From Maritimibacter sp. (GTDB lineage: Bacteria > Pseudomonadota > Alphaproteobacteria > Rhodobacterales > Rhodobacteraceae), in NCBI GenBank assembly GCA_011389895.1, contig JAABTN010000010.1, forward strand, positions 1-64,000: a stretch of 64,000 nt of DNA, written 5' to 3'. Numbering within the stretch: the first letter of the stretch is position 1; each line of letters starts with the position of its first letter. The notes under the pieces are model-generated. The model saw only the letters and a list, made by a program, of their open reading frames with translations, was not told the origin of the DNA and did no database searches. Positions 8,532 to 17,302 of the stretch are shown one piece after another. The position numbers were made by a program, and so were the translations under genes.

Positions 8532-9500
8532 TCAGCGGTCAAGCATCGACCGCAATTCGGCGGCGATTTCTGCACCGGTGTTCTCGGCGGTCATCGCCCA
8601 TGCAGCGTCCATGGCCATCTCTTCGTACATCGCGGCGTCCTCGCCGCTCAGTTCGAGAAAGACCCAGCCCTTCTCGCGCATTTGCGCTTGGCTTTCGGCA
8701 ATCGGGTCGGCCCAGATCGTGTCCATGCGCGGCGCAAAGTCTTCGCGCAGGAAGGTGACCAATTCGCTTTGAACATCTTCCGGGACCTCGGCCCAAGTGT
8801 CGGTATTCATGAGAACCGGGAAGCCCGCGCGATAAACGCCCGGCGCCACGACCGTTTTCACGAGGTCGCCGAATTGTTCGGCTTGGCCAAGCGGCCCCTG
8901 CATGAAACCGTCGATCGCGCCACGCTCCATCGCGGTATAGATTTCGCCCATCGGCAAAACGATCGGCTCGGCCCCAAGCGCCTGAACCAAGGGCAGCAGT
9001 GTCGGGAACACGCGAATACGTTTGCCCTTCAGGTCATCGAGGCTGGCGATCTCGTCGGCCATATACATGAAGAAATTCAACTCCGTCGCCGGGATTTCGC
9101 CAAGGTAGAAAAGATCCTTCTCCGCGTGCAGCTCGGTCATGCGCTCGTGATAATCCGTCGCTGCGATTTCTTCATAGGTCTTGAACGACAGGTTCATCGT
9201 GCCCGATGTCGGCACCAGCCCCTGATAATAGCTCGGGCTGGTATAGGTCATGTCCATCGCGCCATTGCGCACGCCTTCGGCCTGCTTGAACGGCGGCATG
9301 ACTTCGGGGCCGCCGCGCCAGTTGATCTCGATCCTGTCGGCAAACTTCTCGTTCACCTCTTCGACGAAACTCTTGAAAGGTCCGTTGATATACACGGGCT
9401 TCGGGGCGAGCGTCACGGCATTGATCTTCACAGCCTCGGCGAAGGCCGGTGCGGCGGTCATGACGGCGGCGATGACTGCTGTCTTCAAAAGGTGTTTCAT
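8532..9500 (-). CDS. dctP: TRAP transporter solute-binding protein, DctP type
   Basis: A 322-aa periplasmic binding protein. The start at 9500 gives a clear signal peptide (MKHLLKTAVIAAVMTAAPAFA) and has GGGAGATACC as ribosome-binding site; the ORF-track start adds an unrelated 34 residues. Mid-protein KRIRVFPTLLPLVQALGAEP and MERGAIDGF are typical of DctP, where a conserved Arg binds the ligand carboxylate. The ligand is therefore probably an organic acid. It lies 32 bp behind the flavin monooxygenase, so the acid it binds is probably that enzyme's substrate or a precursor. Confidence 0.94.
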   Translation of the reverse strand: MKHLLKTAVIAAVMTAAPAFAEAVKINAVTLAPKPVYINGPFKSFVEEVNEKFADRIEINWRGGPEVMPPFKQAEGVRNGAMDMTYTSPSYYQGLVPTSGTMNLSFKTYEEIAATDYHERMTELHAEKDLFYLGEIPATELNFFMYMADEIASLDDLKGKRIRVFPTLLPLVQALGAEPIVLPMGEIYTAMERGAIDGFMQGPLGQAEQFGDLVKTVVAPGVYRAGFPVLMNTDTWAEVPEDVQSELVTFLREDFAPRMDTIWADPIAESQAQMREKGWVFLELSGEDAAMYEEMAMDAAWAMTAENTGAEIAAELRSMLDR

Positions 9501-9532
9501 GGTATCTCCCGGTTTTTGCGTCTTTTTCAGTC

Positions 9533-10663
9533 TTAAGTCACGGGTGTATTCCAGGCATCGTAGCCATAAACCCAGTCTGCGTTTGAGCCCTTCTTGAGCC
9601 ATTCATTGGCCAACGAGCTTTCTTGAATTTGTGCGGTCCGCGGCTTGCGCTCTTCTTCATAGCGCGCGAGCGCAGCGGGGATGTCGGCGCTGGTCGCGCC
9701 GTCCAAGGCGCGGGCCAGAACAACGGCGTCTTCGATTGCCATGCAGGCACCTTGGGCCATGAAGGGCACCATGGGATGCGCGGCGTCGCCGAGAAGCGTG
9801 GTATGCCCTTTCGCCCATTGCGGCATCGGATCGCGGACATGCAGGGCCGAGCGCGTGACATCGCTCACGCAGTCCAGAATGTTGCGGGCATCCTCGTGAA
9901 AGTTGGCGTAGGCCGTCCGAAGGTCTTCCACGTCGCCGGGCAGGGTCCAGCCCTCTTCCGACCAATCCGATTGCGGCAGCGTGGAGAAGACGAAAATCTC
10001 CTTGCCGCCAGTAAGCGGGAAGACGACGATCTGTTTTTCGGGGATTTCGCCCCACCATTTGGTGAAGGCATCAAGATCGGGAAGCTCGGGTGCAGTGTCC
10101 TTGGGAAAAACGCCACGATAGGACACCATGCCCGTGTATTTCGGATGATCCTCGCCCCAGAGCGCCGTGCGAATGGCCGAATGAATGCCATCGGCGCCCA
10201 CAACGAGGTCAAAGGTTTCTTCTGTTCCATCCTCGAATTTGACGGTCGCCGAGGTCGCGCCGCTGTCCACGCCGGTCACGGCACGTCCAAGCAATAGCGT
10301 TTCCTCCGGCAGCTTGTCACGCAAAGCTTCGAGCAGGTCGGAGCGGTGGATGGTCAGTTGCGGCGCGCCGTATTTCTCTTCGGCGGCCGAACTCATCGGC
10401 AGGCGCGATGTCTCTTCACCGGTTTCGCCGTCGCGGCTGATGCGAAATGTCGGGCGCGCGGCTGTTTCGCGCAGCACGTCGCCGACGCCCAACCGGTCAA
10501 CGGCGAAGACCGCGTTCGGGGTCAGATTGATATCGGCCCCGACACGGTTGAAGGCACGCGTCTTCTCGAAAACCGCGACCTCGTGCCCAGCTTGCCGCAG
10601 CGCGATTGCCGCTGACAACCCGCCGATTCCTCCACCACAAATGGCTATCTTTAGACTGGACAC
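9533..10663 (-). CDS. FAD-dependent monooxygenase, NicC / salicylate-hydroxylase-like
   Basis: A 376-aa class A flavin monooxygenase starting with GTG at 10663 behind an AAGGGAAG site. It has the ADP-binding CGGGIGG (residues 9-15), GADGIHS at about 165 and GDAAHPMVPFMAQGA at about 295, which binds the flavin ribityl chain. It ends in WVYGYDAWN, which I associate with 6-hydroxynicotinate 3-monooxygenase-like members that hydroxylate while removing a carboxylate. It would hydroxylate an aromatic or pyridine carboxylate with NAD(P)H and O2. It is the first gene of the operon with dctPQM and has the IclR-type palindrome in its promoter. The exact substrate is uncertain. Confidence 0.88.
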   Translation of the reverse strand: MSSLKIAICGGGIGGLSAAIALRQAGHEVAVFEKTRAFNRVGADINLTPNAVFAVDRLGVGDVLRETAARPTFRISRDGETGEETSRLPMSSAAEEKYGAPQLTIHRSDLLEALRDKLPEETLLLGRAVTGVDSGATSATVKFEDGTEETFDLVVGADGIHSAIRTALWGEDHPKYTGMVSYRGVFPKDTAPELPDLDAFTKWWGEIPEKQIVVFPLTGGKEIFVFSTLPQSDWSEEGWTLPGDVEDLRTAYANFHEDARNILDCVSDVTRSALHVRDPMPQWAKGHTTLLGDAAHPMVPFMAQGACMAIEDAVVLARALDGATSADIPAALARYEEERKPRTAQIQESSLANEWLKKGSNADWVYGYDAWNTPVT

Positions 10664-10690
10664 GGTCGGCTTCCCTTGGTAATCGTTCTA

Positions 10691-10711
10691 TATTGAACAC
10701 ATTGTTCAATA
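10691..10711. promoter_or_regulatory. perfect palindrome TATTGAACA-CAT-TGTTCAATA, likely IclR(2) operator
   Basis: Nine-base arms are perfectly inverted around CAT in the intergenic region between the divergent monooxygenase and IclR genes. Read on the minus strand, its 17-bp core is followed directly by TATAGA, a possible -10 element, so the core would fill the -35/-10 spacer. A near copy lies at 18207-18227. Confidence 0.7.
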
Positions 10712-10783
10712 ATAAGCGCAGCCTGAAATTCGGTCAACTGTTTTGTCGATTGTCGGGTGCAAGCAGGCTAAGAAAGCAGTGAC

Positions 10784-11587
10784 ATGACGACGCACGACCA
10801 AGACCCCTCTGCCCAGAAATCTTACGCCGTGCCGCCGGTGGAGCGCGCGATCAAGCTCTTGCGCTATATCGGCGATGGCAACTCCTGCCGAAATCTCAGC
10901 ACGGCATCCCGCGATCTGGGCATCAACCGAACGACGCTGATCCGCCTGATCCATACGCTTCTCGAAGAGCGCATGATCGAGGAACCCTCGGAAGGTGCCG
11001 GATACCGGCTTGGCGTCGGCCTTGTAACGCTTGGCGCGCAAGCGATTGGGGAGCGTGATCTTGTGCGGACGTGTCAGCCGGTGCTTCAGCGGCTTTGCGA
11101 AGACACCGCGATGTCTGCCCATATGGGCATTCTGGACGGGACGGATATCGTGTATCTCAGCCGTTTCGCGCCGAATTCGCACCTTGTCAGCAACATTCAT
11201 GCGGGCGCGCGGTTGCGGGCGCATGCCTCGTCGATCGGTCGGGCGATACTTGCCGAAATGAGCCCCGAAGATATCGCAAAGCTTCTTGAGGGCACGTCGC
11301 TTGAGGCGGTCACGTCGAAAACGCCGACGACCGTGGACGGCGTGATCGCGCAGGCCAGCGACGACAAGGCGAAAGGATACGCGTGGAGTGTCGGCAACTT
11401 CGAGGCGGGTATCGGCTCCTGCGGTGCGGCGGTCTTCGATCATACCGGGTCCGTGGTCGGCGCGCTCAATGTGTCGGGCCCAGACAGCCGGTTTTCCGAC
11501 CCTCAAGACAGCACGGCCATTCGCGACGCGGTGTGCCGCGCGGCGGCCGATGCGTCGGAATTGCTCGGGGCGCCGCGTCGCAGGTAG
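10784..11587 (+). CDS. IclR-family transcriptional regulator (2)
   Basis: A 267-aa regulator. The winged helix (about residues 20-80) includes LSTASRDLGINRTTLIRLIH, followed by an IclR effector domain with GILDGTDIVYLSRF and GIGSCGAAVFD. It is divergent from the monooxygenase-dctPQM operon and converges, with only 7 bp between, on the operon at 11595-18185. Near-identical palindromes at 10691 and 18207 suggest it controls both operons and possibly itself. Effector unknown. Confidence 0.92.
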   Translation: MTTHDQDPSAQKSYAVPPVERAIKLLRYIGDGNSCRNLSTASRDLGINRTTLIRLIHTLLEERMIEEPSEGAGYRLGVGLVTLGAQAIGERDLVRTCQPVLQRLCEDTAMSAHMGILDGTDIVYLSRFAPNSHLVSNIHAGARLRAHASSIGRAILAEMSPEDIAKLLEGTSLEAVTSKTPTTVDGVIAQASDDKAKGYAWSVGNFEAGIGSCGAAVFDHTGSVVGALNVSGPDSRFSDPQDSTAIRDAVCRAAADASELLGAPRRR

Positions 11588-11594
11588 TTCCCCG

Positions 11595-13088
11595 TCAGCC
11601 ACGCGCGGGCCACCGCGCCCAAGGGTGCGGTTGGCCGCTCAGATCGGTGTAGAACGATTTTTGCCGCTGGTATGCGCGAAGCCCGTCGCGCCCTTTCTCG
11701 CGGCCCAATCCACTGTCTCCGTCGCCGCCGAACGGGGTCGAGATCGAGAACTGCTTGTAGGTGTTGATCCAGACCGTGCCGGCGCGAATGGCCGCCCCGA
11801 CGCGCAGGGATTTGGGATAATCTTTCGACCAGACCCCGCAGGCCAACCCGTAATCATTGTCGTTGGCTTGCGCGATCACGTCTTCTTCATCGTCGAAAGG
11901 CAGGACCACAAGGACCGGGCCAAAGATTTCCTCCCGGCATATCCGGGCCTTGTTGTTCAGCCCCGATATGATGGTCGGCGCGAAGTAAGCCCCGGTTGCG
12001 AGATTGGGCGCATCCGGGCGTTCGCCACCCGTCAAAACCTCGCCCCCGTCCTCAAGACCCTTGGCAACATAGTCCTCAACCGTCAGCCGGTGATCGGGAT
12101 GCACGAGCGAGGACACCTGTGTGTCGGCGTCGAACGGATGCCCGACGCGCAGACGTTCAGTGGCCGCGACAAGCCGCGCGACGAAACGGTCATAGATGCT
12201 GCGCTGCACGAAAAGCCGCGAACCGGCAATGCAGCTTTGCCCGGAGGACGAGAATATCCCGAACAGGATACCCGCGATCGCCAGGTCTTCGTCGCAATCT
12301 TCGAAGACGATGGTCGGGGATTTCCCGCCAAGCTCCAGCGACACGGGCATCAGCTTTTCCGCCGCGACGCGGGCGAGGTGCCGACCGGTCGACGTGCCGC
12401 CGGTAAACGAGACCTTGGAAATGTCGGGATGCGCCACGAGGCGGTTTCCGACCTCGCGCCCGGACCCGGGAAGCACTGAGAACAGGCCGGTTGGAAGCCC
12501 CGCCTCTTCAATGATGCGGGCCAGTTCAAGGCTTACCAGCGGCGACCAACTCGCAGGTTTCAAGACCACCGCGTTCCCCGCGGCAAGCGCGGGCGCCACC
12601 TTTTGCGCGTCCGACGCGATGGGCGAATTCCACGGCGTGATCGCCGCAACAACGCCAAGAGGTTCGTGGACCGACATCGTCTGATACGCGCCGCGTGGCA
12701 CTGTCAGCACATCGTCCGAGGTTTCCAAGACCGCGCCAAAGTATCGAAACGTCGCCGCCGCAGACGCGGCAAGAGCGCGCGTTTCGGTCAGGGTCTTGGA
12801 TGTATCGCGGCATTGAACCCATGCAATACGCTCGATATTGGCCGTGATCCCGTCCGATATTTTGTAGAGGTAAGTCGCGCGGTCCTGCGGCTTCAACCCG
12901 CGCCACGCCGGGTTCGCCTGCGCGGCGCGGGCCTTTTCAATCGCCTCGTCAACGTCCGCCGCCGACGCGCCGGACACCACCGTGTTGTCGGTTCCTTCTG
13001 CGGCAAAGCTGGAGGTAATTTCGGCACCACGCCCTTGGCGCCATGCGCCAGCCACGAAAATCCGGTCGTTTCTGAATTGTTGTTCCAT
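11595..13088 (-). CDS. NAD(P)-dependent aldehyde dehydrogenase
   Basis: A 497-aa ALDH-superfamily enzyme. It has the catalytic Glu in SLELGGKSPTI (about 260) and the nucleophile Cys in SSGQSCIAGSRLF (about 295), with an EEIFGPVL motif at about 390. The length is normal for a soluble class ALDH. It is the last gene of the catabolic operon, 14 bp after the aspartate-dehydrogenase-like gene, and would oxidise the semialdehyde left after ring opening, for instance a hydroxymuconic semialdehyde-like compound. It converges with IclR(2). Substrate inferred from context only. Confidence 0.92.
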   Translation of the reverse strand: MEQQFRNDRIFVAGAWRQGRGAEITSSFAAEGTDNTVVSGASAADVDEAIEKARAAQANPAWRGLKPQDRATYLYKISDGITANIERIAWVQCRDTSKTLTETRALAASAAATFRYFGAVLETSDDVLTVPRGAYQTMSVHEPLGVVAAITPWNSPIASDAQKVAPALAAGNAVVLKPASWSPLVSLELARIIEEAGLPTGLFSVLPGSGREVGNRLVAHPDISKVSFTGGTSTGRHLARVAAEKLMPVSLELGGKSPTIVFEDCDEDLAIAGILFGIFSSSGQSCIAGSRLFVQRSIYDRFVARLVAATERLRVGHPFDADTQVSSLVHPDHRLTVEDYVAKGLEDGGEVLTGGERPDAPNLATGAYFAPTIISGLNNKARICREEIFGPVLVVLPFDDEEDVIAQANDNDYGLACGVWSKDYPKSLRVGAAIRAGTVWINTYKQFSISTPFGGDGDSGLGREKGRDGLRAYQRQKSFYTDLSGQPHPWARWPARG

Positions 13089-13102
13089 CGGTGCGAGGGT
13101 CC

Positions 13103-13921
13103 TCAGATCACAATCGCCGCACTGCGGTTCAGAACCGCGCGCGCGATGCTGAGGGCCGTGGTTTGCGACGTTTTCGGGTTCCGGGGCGATGGCGTTCCGA
13201 CCAGACGCATGGTCGCCTCGACGGCGGATGACGAGATGCTGAATTCATGCACGTTTTCGGTGGTGGTCGGATCCGCGACCAACGTCACGCTGGTGCGGTC
13301 CATACCGACCCCGGCGAGCGCCAGCGTCGCCGCGACATTGGCGTTCTTGGGAAAGGCCTGTGCGGCTTGCCGGGCGCTTCCTTCGAAAATGACCGTTGGG
13401 CTTTCAAGGGCGTTCAAGTCGATCTCGGCGTCTGCCGGTGTTCCCGACCATGCCATGGGCGGTTTGCGCCCCGTGTAATCGACCGATGTCAGGCCCGCCA
13501 ACCGCGCAGCCGCAAGGATATCAATGCCTCCGATTGCGCCGGACGGGACGACGACCTGGCCCGAGTTCGCATCGGCGCTCGTTTTCAGGCGTTCAACGAG
13601 CGTCGCATCTGACAGAGCGCCCACGGAGGCAATGATCAAGTCCGCCCCCGCCTGCAAAATCGCGGTCCCGTATTCAACGACGGCCCCGTGCCCGGCGCAT
13701 TCGGCCACGACGCCGGGGCGGGTCGCCAGAAAGGCCGCAAGATCGCTGGTGATAAGGGCGTCCACGGGCAGACCGGCATCGGTCAACGCCGCGCGCGCGG
13801 CGTCCTCGCGTCCCGCACCCACGAGCACCTGCAAAACCGCGTTCGGCGCCTGTGCCCGCAGGATGGCAACCAGATCCTGCGCAATCGACCCGAACCCTAT
13901 GATCCCGACCAACGGTGTCAT
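13103..13921 (-). CDS. aspartate dehydrogenase-like (NadX family) protein in catabolic operon
   Basis: A 272-aa two-domain NAD(P)-binding protein. The N-terminus is a Rossmann fold (GIIGFGSIAQDL), ECAGHGAV lies at about 95, and the DUF108-type C-terminal domain includes GAIGGIDILAAARLAGL and SVDYTGRKPPMAW. L-aspartate dehydrogenases of this family make iminoaspartate, or work in reverse. Its presence in a ring-degradation operon suggests an imine or amino-acid intermediate, so the native compound may contain nitrogen, or the enzyme may act on another oxo/amino acid. It overlaps the ThDP-enzyme gene by four bases (ATGA). Confidence 0.85.
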   Translation of the reverse strand: MTPLVGIIGFGSIAQDLVAILRAQAPNAVLQVLVGAGREDAARAALTDAGLPVDALITSDLAAFLATRPGVVAECAGHGAVVEYGTAILQAGADLIIASVGALSDATLVERLKTSADANSGQVVVPSGAIGGIDILAAARLAGLTSVDYTGRKPPMAWSGTPADAEIDLNALESPTVIFEGSARQAAQAFPKNANVAATLALAGVGMDRTSVTLVADPTTTENVHEFSISSSAVEATMRLVGTPSPRNPKTSQTTALSIARAVLNRSAAIVI

Positions 13922-15570
13922 GCCGACTTTCCAGCCGCACCGGCAGGGGGGCCGGCGAAGGCTTCGGCAAAAGGACCGATAGCGGTCATGTCGACCTCGA
14001 CAACCACGGGACCCTCCTGCGTCAGCGTGTCATCGAAGGTCTCTTCGAAGGCTTCGATCTCGGTGATCTTGCGATGCGTCATTCCGACGGACTGACATAG
14101 CAGACCAAAATCCGGCGTCTTCAGTTTCGAGAAATGGCGACGCCCGTCATACTGGGCGTCCTGTATGTTCTCGATCACGCCATAAGCCGCATCGTTCATC
14201 AGCACAAAGGTGATGGGCAGGTTTTCATCGACCGCGGTGATCAGCTCGGCGATGCCAAGCTGTGATCCGCCATCCCCGGCCAGCGCGATGGTTCTGGCCT
14301 CGGGCGACGCGACCGCTGCACCGATCGCCATCGCGATGCCTTGCCCGATCCCGCCGCCAAGCGCGTGCACGCCCAAATGCGGCGCGGCGATCTGGACGTA
14401 TCGGTTGCCGAAAGTCGAGTTCGAAATCGTCACATCCCGCACCCACGGATGTTTGCCGGACGGCACGCGGGCAAGCAGGTGGTCCGCAATGATCTGGTAG
14501 GGTCCGAGCCGTGCGCGCATGGCCCCTTCCGACTTTGCCCGGGCCACCGCGATGTCGTGGTGAAAATTCGGGTCTGTGTCCAAGCTGTCCGGCAGCCGAT
14601 CAAGCAACCCCTGCAAGGCAAGCTTTGCATCCGCGCAGGCAAACCCGTCTACCGGGTAGTTGCGACCGGCCTGTGTCGGTTCGGCGTCAATCTGGTATAG
14701 CGGCGATGGCAGGGCCATGCGGTTGTTCTTGGTCTCGTTCCCCCGAAGCCTTGAGCCGACCACGAGCATCAGATCGCTCGAGGCATAGATCGCTTCCGCT
14801 TCCGGCGTCATGTTGAAGGCACCAAGGCTGCCCGGGTGGTCTTCGGGGACCGTGGCGCGGCCTTGGGTCGAGGTGACGATCCCGAAGCCCAGATTGGCCA
14901 GCGCCGTCGCTTCTTTCCCCGCGCCGCGTGCGCCCCCCCCCAGCCACAGCAGGGGGCGCTTGGCCGCACGCACCTTGGTGGCCACGGTGTCGAGGAACGC
15001 CGCATCGGGCGCAGAAAGCGCCGGTTGCGGGGGCGAGAGGGGGGCGGCCTTGACGGCGGGCTCACGTTGCACATCAACAGGCACTTCGAGGCTGACGGGA
15101 CCGGACGGGGGGGTCACGACCGCCCGAAGGGCTGCCGAAAGCGCCCCCATGGCACCGTTTTCATCCCAGACGCGGAACACGGCTTTGGAAACCCCGCGCA
15201 GCATCTCGGGCTGGTTCGGCACGTCGTGGATCGCCGCCCGATCCCGGTCCATGAACTGACGATCCACCTGCGTCGTGATGTGCAAGACACGGCTTCCGGC
15301 TGTGAGCGCTTCGGCCTGCGCGCCCGCCGCGTTGCCTGCGGCGGTGCCGGTCGAAGTCAGGGCCACGCCGATTTCACCCGACACGCGGGAAAAGGCGTCT
15401 GCCATGTTCATGGCGCCTGCTTCGCCCCGCGCGGGGACGAAACGGATCCTGCCCTGATCGGCGACCGCGTGGAGGATCGGCATGTTGTGGATCGAAATCA
15501 CGCCGAAAATGGTTGTCACGCCAGCATCGGCAAGACCCGTTGCGATCTGGTGGCCCACGGTCTGTGTCAT
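13918..15570 (-). CDS. thiamine-diphosphate-dependent enzyme, acetolactate-synthase / benzoylformate-decarboxylase-like
   Basis: A 550-aa ThDP enzyme. The ORF track extends upstream into the SDR gene; the ATG at 15570 (MTQTVGHQIATG) has AAGGA upstream and aligns with family starts. The activating Glu is in PARGEAGAMNMADA (about 50), and the ThDP/Mg motif is GDGGSQLG...NDAAYG (about 435-465). The three-domain layout is complete. It would decarboxylate or ligate a 2-oxoacid, and no FAD-specific feature can be judged. It lies between an SDR and the aspartate-dehydrogenase-like gene in one operon. Reaction and substrate unknown. Confidence 0.88.
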   Translation of the reverse strand: MTQTVGHQIATGLADAGVTTIFGVISIHNMPILHAVADQGRIRFVPARGEAGAMNMADAFSRVSGEIGVALTSTGTAAGNAAGAQAEALTAGSRVLHITTQVDRQFMDRDRAAIHDVPNQPEMLRGVSKAVFRVWDENGAMGALSAALRAVVTPPSGPVSLEVPVDVQREPAVKAAPLSPPQPALSAPDAAFLDTVATKVRAAKRPLLWLGGGARGAGKEATALANLGFGIVTSTQGRATVPEDHPGSLGAFNMTPEAEAIYASSDLMLVVGSRLRGNETKNNRMALPSPLYQIDAEPTQAGRNYPVDGFACADAKLALQGLLDRLPDSLDTDPNFHHDIAVARAKSEGAMRARLGPYQIIADHLLARVPSGKHPWVRDVTISNSTFGNRYVQIAAPHLGVHALGGGIGQGIAMAIGAAVASPEARTIALAGDGGSQLGIAELITAVDENLPITFVLMNDAAYGVIENIQDAQYDGRRHFSKLKTPDFGLLCQSVGMTHRKITEIEAFEETFDDTLTQEGPVVVEVDMTAIGPFAEAFAGPPAGAAGKSA

Positions 15571-15598
15571 GAGGTCTTTTTCCTTAAAATCGCGCATG

Positions 15599-16390
15599 TC
15601 AGGAGAACCGGGAAACGCCGCCGGAAATCTCAAGTCTCGCACCGGTGATATAGCTGGCGGCTGGAGAGGCGAGGAACACCAGCGCGCGCGCGGCCTCCTC
15701 GGCCTGACCCAGCCGGCCAAGGGGGATATTTTTCTTGCGGGCAAGATCCGCGAACCAGTCTTCGCGGCTTTGGGATGCGTCGTCGCGCGCCTCGAACCGT
15801 TTTTGCCACTGGTTGCTGTCCACGAGACCCAGAAGGATGGAGTTTACGCGGATGTCCGGGGCGAACTCGGACGCCAGTGATTTCAACAGGTTCTGAACAC
15901 CGGCGCGCGCGGCAGAGGTGCAGACCATATGCGGTTCCGGTTGGTAGGCGAGAAGCGAATTGACCGCGACGATCGCGCCGCTTGCGCTTTTTCGCAAGAG
16001 CGGCTCGAAGGCGCGGATCGGGTAGAGTTGACTGAAGAATTTCAGGTCCAGCTCTTCCCGCCAAGCGGCATCTGTCGTCTCCGCAAAGGTCGATACGCGC
16101 CCCTGACCGGCATTTGTCACGAGCGCGTCGCACCCCCCGAAACGTGCTTCGGTCGCCTCGACAAAGGCTTGGACCGCATCCTCATCCAGCACGGAGAAGG
16201 CGCTTGAAAAGACGCGCGCCGCGCCGAATTCCGCCTGCAACGCGTCGCTCGCCTCCGTAAGCCGATCCGCGCCCCGTGCGCAAAGCGCGACATTCGCCCC
16301 GTCTGCCAGAAAGGCCCGAACGGTCGCCAACCCGATGCCGGACGACCCGCCCGTCACCACGACGGTCTTGTTTTGAAGCCCGAGATCCAC
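15599..16390 (-). CDS. SDR-family protein lacking the YxxxK catalytic pair
   Basis: A 263-aa protein starting with GTG at 16390 behind AAAGGAG. The cofactor site is canonical (TGGSSGIG at residues 14-21; NAGQG at about 90). Where classical SDRs have S-x(n)-YxxxK, this one has HMVCTSAARAG, with neither the Tyr nor the Lys. I recall an SDR subfamily with HMVATSAARAG in this place, so it is probably a real divergent branch and not an error. It may use another acid/base or act as a binding protein. It sits three bases behind the extradiol dioxygenase. Confidence 0.87.
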   Translation of the reverse strand: MDLGLQNKTVVVTGGSSGIGLATVRAFLADGANVALCARGADRLTEASDALQAEFGAARVFSSAFSVLDEDAVQAFVEATEARFGGCDALVTNAGQGRVSTFAETTDAAWREELDLKFFSQLYPIRAFEPLLRKSASGAIVAVNSLLAYQPEPHMVCTSAARAGVQNLLKSLASEFAPDIRVNSILLGLVDSNQWQKRFEARDDASQSREDWFADLARKKNIPLGRLGQAEEAARALVFLASPAASYITGARLEISGGVSRFS

Positions 16391-16393
16391 CGA

Positions 16394-17302
16394 TCACTCC
16401 TTTACCGGAAAACCGGGATCGGCCCGGCCAGCCATCACGGTTCTTTGGGCCGGTGTCGGGGGCCCGGCTGTCATCCAGCGATCCATCGCTTCGGGATCGG
16501 TGCGGGACCAGACCTTGGGCTCATGCGTTGTCTCGTCGATTTGCTGCAACTCGGCGACGAATTCGATCACGAAGCCCGAAGGCGATACGAAATAGGCAAA
16601 GGGGTTGTTGCCGGGCCCATGCCGCCCCGGTCCCCAGCTTGGCACCTGGCCCTTTTGCTTCATCCTGCCGATGCCGCGCATGTAGTCATCAATCCCCGCC
16701 ATCTCGAAGGCAACATGATTGACGGCCGGGTATTTGTTGCGAACAAGGGCGATCGAGTGGTGGTCGGTGCTGCAACGCAGGAACACCATTTGGTCGGCGG
16801 AATAATCGCTCGCGCGAAAGCCAAGCACGCTTTCATACCATGCCTGCATGCTGTCCATATCCGTTGTGTTCAAAACCACATGGCTGATCTTGCGCGGATA
16901 AGAATAGACGTGGTCCTCGTCGCGCATCTTCAGATCCGCGGTCACGCGCAGGCGCCGGTTGTCCGGGTCAAGGATTTCGAAACCATAGCCACCGAACGGG
17001 CCGTCGATATCTGCCGGCTCCCCCAGCACGGTCGCGCCCCGGTCTTTCACCTGTTCATAGAAGGCGTCGATGGTCGCGCGGTCCGGTTGACCGAAATGGA
17101 TGTATTCGATGCCATAGACATCATCATCCTTCAGACCATAGAGAAAAGGCTCTGGTCCCGTGCCATTCAGGTAGACGATCCCGTCCCCCCGATGGGCGAT
17201 TTGCAGCCCCCAAAGATCGGTGTAGAACTCTGCCGTTTCGGTCATGCCCGGCGCGCGCATCACGATGCCGCGCAGGTGACCCATTCTCAGCTCATCTGCC
17301 AT
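16394..17302 (-). CDS. VOC-superfamily extradiol ring-cleavage dioxygenase
   Basis: A 302-aa protein with two vicinal-oxygen-chelate modules. The start at 17302 (MADELRMGH) overlaps the hydrolase gene by 11 bp; the ORF-track start at 17698 lies inside that gene. The second module carries the expected Fe(II) ligands: His in KISHVVLNT, His in AVNHVAFEM and Glu in GFVIEFVAE. The first module lacks them, as in 2,3-dihydroxybiphenyl- and catechol 2,3-dioxygenases. It would open a catechol-like (or dihydroxypyridine-like) ring next to the hydroxyls. Pairing with the alpha/beta hydrolase is the classic meta-cleavage arrangement. Confidence 0.9.
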   Translation of the reverse strand: MADELRMGHLRGIVMRAPGMTETAEFYTDLWGLQIAHRGDGIVYLNGTGPEPFLYGLKDDDVYGIEYIHFGQPDRATIDAFYEQVKDRGATVLGEPADIDGPFGGYGFEILDPDNRRLRVTADLKMRDEDHVYSYPRKISHVVLNTTDMDSMQAWYESVLGFRASDYSADQMVFLRCSTDHHSIALVRNKYPAVNHVAFEMAGIDDYMRGIGRMKQKGQVPSWGPGRHGPGNNPFAYFVSPSGFVIEFVAELQQIDETTHEPKVWSRTDPEAMDRWMTAGPPTPAQRTVMAGRADPGFPVKE

